Shown here: positions 55,654 through 63,538 of the stretch, one piece after another
Layout: each line of letters begins with the position of its first letter
How positions within the stretch are numbered: position 1 is the stretch's first letter
DNA from: UBA1014 sp964344035
Lineage (GTDB): Bacteria; SAR324; NAC60-12
Reading direction: 5' to 3'
Assembly: GCA_964344035.1 (NCBI GenBank)
Contig: CAYFLK010000001.1
Coordinates: 62,001 to 126,000 of the forward strand
DNA: 64,000 nucleotides
Translations under genes and position numbers: made by a program
Notes under the pieces: model-generated
The model's input: the letters and a program-made list of their open reading frames with translations, nothing else
What the model was told of the DNA's origin: nothing
Databases searched by the model: none

Positions 55654-56481
55654 ATGAAAAAGCTTGAAGGAAAAGTCGCTCTGGTCTCCGGATCAGGAAG
55701 GGGGATTGGACAGGCAATCGCACTCAAACTGGCTGAAGAAGGCGCGAACATCGTAATCAACGATTTGGACGAAGCTCCTGCTGAAAAAACTCTGGTCAAG
55801 GTAAATAAACTCGCGAGAAAAGCCGCTGTATGCGTTGGTGATGTGACGGAAGCCGGGTTCGGCGAACAGTTTGTGAAAACGGCAATGGATAATTTTGGAG
55901 GACTGGATATCATTGTCAACAATGCCGGTTATCCCTGGGATGCAGTGATTCAGAAAATGACAGACGAGCAATTTCAAGCCATGTTGGATGTTCACACGAT
56001 GGCGCCTTTTCGTATTCTGAGGGCAGCCTCAGGTCCTATCAGGGAGATGGCGAAAAAAGAAAAAGCCGAAGGGAAAGCCGTATGCCGAAAAGTGGTCAAC
56101 GTCTCCTCAATTGCCGGGCTTTATGGCAATGCCGGACAAATGGCATATGCGGCTGGAAAATCTTCGATGATTGGAATGACCCGCACACTGGCAAAAGAAT
56201 GGGGACGTTACAATGTAAATGTCAACTGTGTGGCTTTCGGATTGATTGAAACACGGATGACCCAGGCACTTGACGGTGAGGCGCAGACAGCATCCATTGG
56301 AGATCATGAAATCAAAATGGGCATCCGTCCGGAAATGCTCAAGGTAATGCACCAAATGATCCCACTTGGACGCGGTGGAACACCGGAAGAAGCCGCAGGA
56401 GCAGTCTACCTATTCTGTTCTCCTGAATCGAATTATATCAGCGGTCAAGTGCTGCTGGCTGGAGGCGGTTTAATCATGTAA
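55654..56481 (+). CDS. Short-chain dehydrogenase/reductase
   Basis: The 275-residue SDR starts at ATG 55654 (MKKLEGKVALVSG), with AAGGA upstream; ATG 55645 adds three residues. Cofactor motif SGSGRGIGQA, NNAGYP, catalytic Ser in VVNVSSIAG, and YAAGK (Tyr-Lys pair) are all present, followed by PxG-like FGLIETRMT. It would oxidise or reduce a hydroxyl group of a pathway intermediate with NAD(P). It is the last enzyme gene before the transporter genes, 414 bases upstream of livG. Confidence 0.93.
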   Translation: MKKLEGKVALVSGSGRGIGQAIALKLAEEGANIVINDLDEAPAEKTLVKVNKLARKAAVCVGDVTEAGFGEQFVKTAMDNFGGLDIIVNNAGYPWDAVIQKMTDEQFQAMLDVHTMAPFRILRAASGPIREMAKKEKAEGKAVCRKVVNVSSIAGLYGNAGQMAYAAGKSSMIGMTRTLAKEWGRYNVNVNCVAFGLIETRMTQALDGEAQTASIGDHEIKMGIRPEMLKVMHQMIPLGRGGTPEEAAGAVYLFCSPESNYISGQVLLAGGGLIM

Positions 56482-56596
56482 TGCTGGAGATTATTCAACT
56501 TATCAGTTCTTTTCATTGAAATTCAGAATTTCCTGATCATCAATGATTTTCAGGATTGATTTCTGATGTGTATTCGGGATAGCATAAGTGATAAAA

Positions 56597-56697
56597 GATG
56601 GTTTCGTAAAAAGTCGAAATCCGGTTTTTTGCATCTAATGATTTCAATGAGTTACGAGAACGAAATTGTGCGTTTTGGGACTTTTTACGAGTTCATC
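56597..56697. repeat. Short inverted-repeat element (MITE/REP-like)
   Basis: In the 414-bp spacer before livG, GATGGTTTCGTAAAAAGTC (56597-56615) and GACTTTTTACGAGTTCATC (56679-56697) are inverted repeats matching at about 16 of 19 positions, enclosing about 63 bases. The left arm and following bases (AAAAAGTCGAAAT) recur at 35388-35400. No transposase is present. The short ORF over it (56566-56748) is probably not a gene. The rest of the spacer shows nothing recognisable. Confidence 0.65.
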
Positions 56698-56895
56698 ATT
56701 AAAGATAATTATTTATGTGTCGTAGGCAGTTCATTTACACGGCTATGAGAAACTTTCACGAGCCAACCTCTTGTTGCATTCATCCATACACTCGGGTGAC
56801 TTTCTCTACAGCTGACATCATATAGGCCATCCAGTCAATCCTCCGCAGGACCCTCCTGCGATTTATCACTCCGGAAGTCCGTCCCCAAACAAATT

Positions 56896-57681
56896 GTGAT
56901 CTCAGTACACAACCTCGTAAAACATTTTGGTGGGGTTAAAGCCGTCAATGGCGTGAACTTGAGAATTAAGCGGGGATCAATAACCGGTCTGATCGGTCCC
57001 AACGGGGCCGGAAAGACCACACTCTTCAATCTTATTGCAGGCAACATCCCTCCTACAAGCGGACGCATTATGCTCGATGGTGAAGATGTCACCGGACTGA
57101 AACCGCATCAGTTGTTTTCCAAGGGATTGTTGCGGACATTCCAGATTGCCCACGAGTTTCACACTCTCACTGTTAGGGAAAATTTGATGATGGTGCCTCC
57201 CCTGCAAGTTGGAGAGTCCCTGTTGGGCGCCTGGTTTAGACGCGGGATGGTCCGGGTTCAGGAGGAAGAAAACCGTGCAAAAGCCCAGGAAGTGATCGAG
57301 TTTCTGAATCTCAAGTATGTCGCTGATGAACTTGCCGGAAACCTCTCCGGTGGGCAGAAGAAACTGCTGGAACTGGCCCGGACAATGATGGTGGATGCCA
57401 AAGTTGTGGTGCTTGACGAAGTGGGAGCGGGAGTAAACAGAACTTTGCTGAAAGATATTGGCGATGCAATCCTGAGTATGAACAGGGATCGTTGTTACAC
57501 TTTCTGCATGATTGAACACGATATGGATTTTATCAGCAGACTTTGTGATCCGGTGATAGTAATGGCGGAAGGTATGGTGCTGGCTGAGGGTAGTTCCGAT
57601 GAGGTAAAAGCAAACGAGGATGTGATCGAGGCATATTTAGGAGTGGGGGCAAAAAAAACACATGAGGGGCTGACGGGATGA
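56896..57681 (+). CDS. livG: Branched-chain amino-acid type ABC transporter ATPase LivG
   Basis: The 261-residue ATP-binding subunit starts with GTG 56896. Walker A GPNGAGKTT, Q loop region, signature LSGGQKK, and Walker B VVVLDE are present, followed by HDMDF with the switch histidine. The Walker B tail reads DEVGAG rather than the common DEPxAG. With LivF, LivH and LivM it forms an inner-membrane importer of the hydrophobic amino-acid uptake family, which also takes aromatic and other carboxylic substrates. Confidence 0.93.
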   Translation: MISVHNLVKHFGGVKAVNGVNLRIKRGSITGLIGPNGAGKTTLFNLIAGNIPPTSGRIMLDGEDVTGLKPHQLFSKGLLRTFQIAHEFHTLTVRENLMMVPPLQVGESLLGAWFRRGMVRVQEEENRAKAQEVIEFLNLKYVADELAGNLSGGQKKLLELARTMMVDAKVVVLDEVGAGVNRTLLKDIGDAILSMNRDRCYTFCMIEHDMDFISRLCDPVIVMAEGMVLAEGSSDEVKANEDVIEAYLGVGAKKTHEGLTG

Positions 57682-58382
57682 GTTTTCTTGTCGGAGAAGA
57701 ACTTACCGGCGGTTACGGCGGCGCGGACATTCTCAACGGATGTTTCGTAGCTGTGGATCGTGGAGAAATAGCGGTGGTGGTGGGGCCAAACGGTGCAGGA
57801 AAGTCCACCGCCATGAAAGCCATTCTGGGTATGATTCGTCTTCGCAAGGGTAAGGTGTTTCTCGATGGTCAGGAAATAACCGGTCTGTCTCCACAGCAGC
57901 GGGTACGACGCGGATTGGCCTTTGTGCCCCAAAATCAAAATGTTTTTGTCACCCTTACAGTGGAAGAAAACCTGGAAATAGGCGCTTACCTGCGGCGGGA
58001 TGACATTTCAGAAACGATGGAACAGGTATTTCATCTGTTTCCTGTGCTGAAGGAAAAACGCAAACAGGTCGCTGGCGAACTCTCTGGAGGACAGCGCCAG
58101 CAGGTGGCGGTTGGACGCGCACTGATGACGCAGCCTTCGGTGCTGATGCTTGATGAACCTACCGCGGGTGTTTCACCAATAGTAATGGATGAACTGTTTG
58201 AGCGGATTATTGAAGTGAAACGTACCGGCGTAGCGGTATTGATGGTGGAGCAAAACGCCAGACAGGCCCTGGGGATTGCCGATCACGGGTTCGTGTTGGT
58301 CACCGGTGAAAACCGCTTCACCGACACTGGTGAAGCCTTGCTGGCCAATGCTGAGGTGCGTCGTTCATTTTTGGGGGGATGA
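57678..58382 (+). CDS. livF: ABC transporter ATPase LivF
   Basis: The 234-residue second ATPase subunit overlaps livG as ATGA. Walker A GPNGAGKST, signature LSGGQRQQ, Walker B VLMLDEPTAG, and the QNARQAL segment after the switch region are all canonical for LivF. Confidence 0.95.
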   Translation: MSFLVGEELTGGYGGADILNGCFVAVDRGEIAVVVGPNGAGKSTAMKAILGMIRLRKGKVFLDGQEITGLSPQQRVRRGLAFVPQNQNVFVTLTVEENLEIGAYLRRDDISETMEQVFHLFPVLKEKRKQVAGELSGGQRQQVAVGRALMTQPSVLMLDEPTAGVSPIVMDELFERIIEVKRTGVAVLMVEQNARQALGIADHGFVLVTGENRFTDTGEALLANAEVRRSFLGG

Positions 58383-58409
58383 CCTTTATAACCAGTTGAG
58401 GACAAGGAA

Positions 58410-59432
58410 TTGGAATACGCGACAGACCTGCTGAATGCCTTGGTATTGCTCTCGAACTATGTGCTGATACCATCACTTTCGTATGGATCGCAGCTTGCTC
58501 TTGGTGCGGTTGGGGTGACTCTGGTGTTCGGCATCCTGCGCTTCGCCAACTTCTACCATGGAGAGATGATGTCCTTCGGCGCCATGTGCACCATTTTCAT
58601 CACTTGGTGGTTTCAGTCCATTGGCATTTCCGCTGGATTCCTACCCACTGCGCTGTTGGCTTTGCCATTGGCAATCCTGATCACAACGCTGCTGGCAATT
58701 GGCGCCGAACGTTCCGTGTTCCGTTTTTACCGTTTGCGCAAAAGCCGCCCGGTGATTTTCGTCATAGCATCAGTGGGGGTAATGTTTATGCTTAACGGCA
58801 TCGTCCGAATGTTCATCGGTACCGACGAAATCATTTTCAGGGATGGTCGGAAATTCCTGATAAAAGCAGGGGTTTTCAAAAAAATCACCGGACTGAACGA
58901 GGGCCTGGCATTGAAGCAGACGCAGGTGTTGACCGTAGTTTTAGCAGTGCTTGCGGTGGCGGTACTGTTCTGGTTTCTTCAACGCACCCGAACGGGCAAG
59001 GCTATGCGGGCTTTTTCCGACAATGAAGACCTGGCCCTGCTTTCGGGCATCAATCCTGAACGTGTGGTGCTGGTGACCTGGATCATCACCGCTGCACTGG
59101 CAACGTTGGCCGGGGTTCTCTACGGTTTGGACAAGAGTTACAAGCCACTGGTATATTTCCATCTGCTTCTCCCAGTTTTTGCCGCCGCAATTGTAGGCGG
59201 AATCGGCCAGCCTGTAGGCGCTATACTTGGCGGGTACATCGTCGCCTTCTCGGAGGTAACCGCGACCTATGCGTTCAAAAAGTTTTTGAAATACCTGCTT
59301 CCTTCCGAACTTGCGCCGGAGGGTCTTATGCAGTTTCTCGCAACAGATTACAAATTCGCGGTATCCTTTCTGATACTCGTCCTGGTACTTTTGGTAAGAC
59401 CGACAGGGATATTACGCGGGAGGCTTCTGTGA
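58410..59432 (+). CDS. livH: ABC transporter permease LivH
   Basis: The 340-residue permease has about eight hydrophobic segments and the family pattern LALGAVGVTLVFGILRFANF, HGEMMSFGA near the N-terminus and AAIVGGIGQPVGAILGG later. The start is TTG 58410 behind AAGGA; no ATG is close. It is somewhat longer than typical LivH (about 290-310), mainly from an insertion near residues 130-175 (FRDGRKFLIKAGVFKKITG). Its stop overlaps the livM start. Confidence 0.92.
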   Translation: MEYATDLLNALVLLSNYVLIPSLSYGSQLALGAVGVTLVFGILRFANFYHGEMMSFGAMCTIFITWWFQSIGISAGFLPTALLALPLAILITTLLAIGAERSVFRFYRLRKSRPVIFVIASVGVMFMLNGIVRMFIGTDEIIFRDGRKFLIKAGVFKKITGLNEGLALKQTQVLTVVLAVLAVAVLFWFLQRTRTGKAMRAFSDNEDLALLSGINPERVVLVTWIITAALATLAGVLYGLDKSYKPLVYFHLLLPVFAAAIVGGIGQPVGAILGGYIVAFSEVTATYAFKKFLKYLLPSELAPEGLMQFLATDYKFAVSFLILVLVLLVRPTGILRGRLL

Positions 59433-60793
59433 ACCAGACAATGCGGGCAACTTTCAGTTTTTCTATCATTGTCCTGCTGCTGCTGGCGGTTGGATTTGGA
59501 CAGTCCTGGAACGTGATGCTGGCGATCCTGAACCTGTGCCTGATATCCGCGGTCATGTCAATGGGACTCAACATGCAGTGGGGATATGCCGGGCTGTTTA
59601 ACGCAGGAGTTATGGCCTCTACCGCGGTTGGAGGCTTGGCGGCCATTCTCGTTTCCTATGCTCCGGTCAGAAAAACCTGGGAAGCTGGCGGAGCGGAACT
59701 GGGCTTCGCATTCGCCGCCCTAATCATAACGATCACGCTGGGGATAGTGGTGTGGAAACGGATGCACAGAGGGCGCACTCGATCCCTGACTATGACTGCC
59801 GTGGTGCTGGTGGGATACGGTATCATGCGTTTTTTCTACGAAGGGGCCTCGTCAAGTATCGAAGCCGTAGAAACCGCCAAAACCGGCTTTCTTGGCGGAC
59901 TTGGCCTGCCGGTGCTGCTTTCCTGGGCAGTTGGTGGTCTGGCTGCCGCGGGATTGGCCTGGCTGGTTGGGAGGATCGCACTTGGATTGCGATCCGACTA
60001 TTTCGCCATAGCCACTCTAGGAATATCCGAAATCATGGTTTCTATTCTCAAGAACGAAGACTGGTTGACGCGTGGAGTGAAAAACGTGACTGGGCTACCG
60101 CGCCCGGTACCATACGAAGTTGATCTTCAACAGTCCGAGTGGTTTGTCGAGATGGTGAAAAGGCTGCACGGAAAGGAATTTGCGGATACTATTGCCGGTG
60201 CAGATGCACTACGAGAAACGGTTCTCCTCAGTTCAGGAGTATTCGTCAAGCTTTGTTATTCAGGGCTTTTCCTGGTTGTGCTGTTATCCATCCTTGCTCT
60301 CGCCATGCTCGCGCTTAACTCGCCCTGGGGCAGGATGATGCGTGCTATCAGAGACAACGAGGTCGCAGCGGCAGCTTTGGGTAAAGATGTGACTCACCGG
60401 CACCGCCAGGTTTTCATCATTGGTTCGGCGGTGATCGGCGTTGCAGGCGCCATGCTGACCACCCTTGATGGCCAGTTTACACCGGGATCCTACATTCCCC
60501 TTCGCTTCACTTTTCTGATTTGGGTCATGGTGATTATAGGAGGAAGCGGCAACAACCTCGGCGCTGTGATCGGTGCGTTCATAACATGGTTTGTCTGGAT
60601 TGAGGCGGAACCAGCCGCCCTCTGGCTGGCAGGATTGGTAAACTCAATGCTGGCGGAAACAAACCCGCTTCGTCAGCATCTTTTTGAAGTGGCGCCGCAC
60701 ATGCGCATGGTCCTGATGGGCCTTATTCTGGTGCTGGTGTTGAGGTTCAGTCCAAGGGGGGTGCTGCCGGAAAAGGTTCCGGAGAGGATTTAA
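59429..60793 (+). CDS. livM: ABC transporter permease LivM
   Basis: The 454-residue permease begins at GTG 59429, overlapping livH by four bases. Family motif MGLNMQWGYAGLFNAGVMA is near residue 45 and RSDYFAIATLGISEI at about 188; late helices contain VIIGGSGNNLGAVIGA. It is longer than usual LivM because of a ~100-residue stretch after the first helices and a second around 205-275. With LivH it forms the translocation pore. Confidence 0.92.
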   Translation: MNQTMRATFSFSIIVLLLLAVGFGQSWNVMLAILNLCLISAVMSMGLNMQWGYAGLFNAGVMASTAVGGLAAILVSYAPVRKTWEAGGAELGFAFAALIITITLGIVVWKRMHRGRTRSLTMTAVVLVGYGIMRFFYEGASSSIEAVETAKTGFLGGLGLPVLLSWAVGGLAAAGLAWLVGRIALGLRSDYFAIATLGISEIMVSILKNEDWLTRGVKNVTGLPRPVPYEVDLQQSEWFVEMVKRLHGKEFADTIAGADALRETVLLSSGVFVKLCYSGLFLVVLLSILALAMLALNSPWGRMMRAIRDNEVAAAALGKDVTHRHRQVFIIGSAVIGVAGAMLTTLDGQFTPGSYIPLRFTFLIWVMVIIGGSGNNLGAVIGAFITWFVWIEAEPAALWLAGLVNSMLAETNPLRQHLFEVAPHMRMVLMGLILVLVLRFSPRGVLPEKVPERI

Positions 60794-60808
60794 AATCCGG
60801 GGGAACAA

Positions 60809-60843
60809 TACCCTGCCCCGGTTATGAGAACCGGAACAGGGTA
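60809..60843. terminator. Bidirectional terminator between livM and binding protein
   Basis: TACCCTG pairs with CAGGGTA and, inside, CCGGTT pairs with AACCGG around loop ATGAG; a CC/AA mismatch separates the stems. It lies centrally in the 65-bp space between convergent stops. No strong T run follows on either strand. Confidence 0.7.
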
Positions 60844-60858
60844 AATGTTTGAAAGGTA

Positions 60859-62058
60859 TTAACGGAACCTGACAGTCTGGAACGCCTTGTTCTGGACTTC
60901 GTATTCCCTGTAGGAACCGGAAGCTTCACCGACTCCGGTGAGTTCCACGTTGGAAGCGCCTACGTAATCAACTGTTCCTCCGCTGGCGAGGATCCTCAAT
61001 CCTTTGGCCAGTTCGCCGGGCATGATCTTCTCTCCCGGCCCATTGGCAACTGCCATCACGTTCGAAGCAATGGCCGCGCTGTCGGTGGAACCCGCGGACT
61101 GCATGGCAAGGATCAGCAGCGCCGCAGCATCATAAGACTCCCCGGTAAATGGACCGCCCGCCTTGATTCCGGCTGCTTTTGCCATCTCCGCAAAAGTTGC
61201 CGCGCCTTTTGAATCGGTACCCGGGACTGTCCCAAAGGTCCCCGAGAGGTCTCCATCTACATTCTGCAACAGGGAATCGCCATACATGCCGTCCGCCAGG
61301 ATGAACTTGTCAAATGCTCCCTGGTCCAGGGAAGTCTGTATCATGTGCCGTCCGCCCTGGTCTACATATCCGAATACCGCGAGGACATCCGCGCCAGAGG
61401 CATCCAGAGAAGCCACTTCTGCGGAGTAGTCGGCTTTTCCGTCTTCATGGGGCACAACCGCTGTGACTTTGCCGCCGAGTGCCTTGAAGGCGCCTGCAAA
61501 AGAATCTGCCAGGCCCTGGCCGTAATCGTTTTTGGTGAATGTTACCGCTACATTCTTGATTCCCCGTTCAACTGTGACTTGGGCGATTACCTGACCCTGG
61601 CGTGCATCGGAAGGGGCGGTACGGAAAAAGTACCCGTTGTCAGCAATTGTTGTCAGCGCAGGGGAAGTAGCGGAGGGGGAAATGATTGTCACACCATTCG
61701 GAACCGCAACATTGTTGGCGATGGCGGTTGTGACGCCGGAACAGTCGGCGCCCATGATGCCGGCCACCTTGTCCGAGGTCACCAGTCTTTCCGCGGCAGC
61801 AGTCGCCGCACCCGCGTCAATGCAGGTTGAGTCTGCACGAATCGCGTCTATCTTCTGACCTCCCAGCAGCAGGCCGGAATCTGAGGCTTCCTTGAAAGCC
61901 AGTTCCGCGGACGCACCCATGTCAGGCGTCAGTGATTCAATCGGCCCGGTGAAGCCGAGGATGATGCCCATTTTGACATCAGCCGTCGCAAAGGCGGGCA
62001 GGATCATTGCACCGATGGCCGCTAATGCGAGATTTCTGAGGATGGTCTTTTTGTTCAT
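60859..62058 (-). CDS. Branched-chain amino-acid type ABC substrate-binding protein (LivK-like)
   Basis: The 399-residue periplasmic protein has a signal peptide (MNKKTILRNLALAAIGAMIL, cleavage near AFA-TADVKMG) and the type I binding-protein fold (GIILGFTGPIESLTPDMGAS, DSTCIDAGAATAAAERLV, IMGADCSGVTTAI, RTAPSDARQGQVIAQV). It captures the substrate for LivGFHM, which is encoded convergently and ends 65 bases away. A GGAGAG ribosome site precedes ATG 62058. It lies on the opposite strand from the permease genes, so its expression can be separately controlled. The ligand is unknown. Confidence 0.93.
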   Translation of the reverse strand: MNKKTILRNLALAAIGAMILPAFATADVKMGIILGFTGPIESLTPDMGASAELAFKEASDSGLLLGGQKIDAIRADSTCIDAGAATAAAERLVTSDKVAGIMGADCSGVTTAIANNVAVPNGVTIISPSATSPALTTIADNGYFFRTAPSDARQGQVIAQVTVERGIKNVAVTFTKNDYGQGLADSFAGAFKALGGKVTAVVPHEDGKADYSAEVASLDASGADVLAVFGYVDQGGRHMIQTSLDQGAFDKFILADGMYGDSLLQNVDGDLSGTFGTVPGTDSKGAATFAEMAKAAGIKAGGPFTGESYDAAALLILAMQSAGSTDSAAIASNVMAVANGPGEKIMPGELAKGLRILASGGTVDYVGASNVELTGVGEASGSYREYEVQNKAFQTVRFR

Positions 62059-62081
62059 GTCTCTCCTTTAGATTATGAAAC

Positions 62082-62096
62082 AATCCATAATGGATT
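62082..62096. promoter_or_regulatory. Perfect palindrome upstream of the binding-protein gene
   Basis: AATCCAT-A-ATGGATT is a perfect 15-base palindrome placed 24 bases upstream of the start of the binding-protein gene, a position suited to an operator or a 5' UTR element. The remaining ~215 bases of this spacer show no gene. Confidence 0.5.
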
Positions 62097-62310
62097 AAAA
62101 AACGAGATCAGCAAAAGTAGCTACCCAGGCTGTTCTCATTCGAAAGAAAGCGGTTCAGGATGAAACTTAAGCCGCGGACTTTCAGACTTGGAGGAAAAAT
62201 TAACATAACATGCATAGTCAAGGATTTACAAGGAAATAGGCTTCTAAACCGCGCATGTCTAAAAAATACTCCGCAAAAGTGAATGAATGAGAAAGCAGAA
62301 GATCAGTCAA

Positions 62311-63447
62311 TCATTTTTGAAATCGATCCGGCGAAAGGCTGGATTCACTGATTTTATATGCTGCTAAATCTTCCGGAATACCCCTATTGAGTACAAGTGA
62401 CGCAGCTAAATGAGAGAGGGCAGGGGATGTCTGTATGCCGTAACCGCCTTGACCGACCAGCCAGAAGAAGCCTGGAGCCCCCTTGTCATAACCCACCACC
62501 GGGGATTTGTCAGAGGCAAAAGTGCGCAATCCCGCCCATGTCCGGAAAGCACGGGGAATTTTGAAATCGACCGCTTTTTCAATACGATCCACTGCAACTG
62601 CAAGGTCCCAATCCGTGGGTCGCACATCGCAGGGTTCGACTGGAGTTTCATCCGCTGGCGACCCCAGTAGTTGATCGGCTTCGGGTTTGAAGTAAAACTG
62701 TTCCTCGACATCAACAACCGCTGGCCATTTAACCGGGGATGTGTTTTGAGGAGGAGAAAATGTCAGCACGGACCTCCTTTTGGGTGTTATTCCCAAAGGC
62801 CGCACCCCGGAAGTCAATGCGATCCGATCCGCCCAGGCGCCGGAGGCGTTAATCAGCACACGTGTGTGAAACCTGCTTTCGTTAGTTTCAACCATCCAAC
62901 CGCCATGGTGCATATCAGCGCATTTCATTTCTATTTCAAGAAACAGTTCCCCTCCTCTTTTCCTCATGCCTTTGAGAAAACCCTGGTGCAGCGCGGAAAC
63001 TTCTATATCGTGGGAGTTTGGTTCATAAACCGCGGCTGCCGCGTATTGCTCACGCAGCACCGGAACGAGTTTTCTCACCCCGGAAGTGTTCAGCAATTCC
63101 ACGGTTGGGCATAATCCGCGTGTGGTCTCATGTAATTCTTGCAGAGCTTCAAGCTGATCCGACCTTGCCAGCATCATCACTCCGCGAGGGCGGAACAGTG
63201 ATGTTTCAGAAAAACCTTCAGGGGGATCTCGGAAAAAATCCCTGCTCGCGGTGGTCAGGGCACGGATGACTGCATTGCCGTAAATTTCCGCGAAAAGGGC
63301 TGCTGAACGCCCGGTAGCATGGTACCCGGGGTGCTGTTCCTTCTCGAGTATCATTACCTTCCCTTGTTCTGCAAGATGGTAGGCAACTGACGCTCCTGCG
63401 ATGCCCGCGCCGATTATGAGGAAATCACAGTCTCGTTTCATCTGCAA
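62311..63447 (-). CDS. FAD-dependent oxidoreductase (DAO / glycine oxidase-like)
   Basis: The protein has 378 residues (ATG 63447; ATG 63441 also possible). The dinucleotide motif IIGAGIAGASVAYHLAE is at the N-terminus and EKEQHPGYHATGRSA follows; the C-terminal part has the family segment RTWAGLRTFASDKSPVVGYD, and GFFWLVGQGGYGIQTSP. Members of the DAO family oxidise amines, imino acids or sarcosine-like compounds, producing peroxide or passing electrons on. The substrate is unknown. It diverges from nothing close and shares its strand with the SPOR-like gene upstream. Confidence 0.88.
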   Translation of the reverse strand: MQMKRDCDFLIIGAGIAGASVAYHLAEQGKVMILEKEQHPGYHATGRSAALFAEIYGNAVIRALTTASRDFFRDPPEGFSETSLFRPRGVMMLARSDQLEALQELHETTRGLCPTVELLNTSGVRKLVPVLREQYAAAAVYEPNSHDIEVSALHQGFLKGMRKRGGELFLEIEMKCADMHHGGWMVETNESRFHTRVLINASGAWADRIALTSGVRPLGITPKRRSVLTFSPPQNTSPVKWPAVVDVEEQFYFKPEADQLLGSPADETPVEPCDVRPTDWDLAVAVDRIEKAVDFKIPRAFRTWAGLRTFASDKSPVVGYDKGAPGFFWLVGQGGYGIQTSPALSHLAASLVLNRGIPEDLAAYKISESSLSPDRFQK

Positions 63448-63538
63448 TACATGACGTTGCTTGTTCTAGAAGGTACAGTTGCAGACAATTGGATTTCATC
63501 GTCTGCGGTTGTATTCGGGTTAAACAAGGAAGGATGCG

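Noticed and set aside
56566..56748. ORF starting MCIRDS, a peptide often produced by translated Nextera adapter sequence
   Set aside because: The DNA here is ATGTGTATTCGGGATAGC, which differs from the adapter (ATGTGTATAAGAGACAG), so this is coincidence. The ORF also overlaps an inverted-repeat element and has no clear ribosome site.
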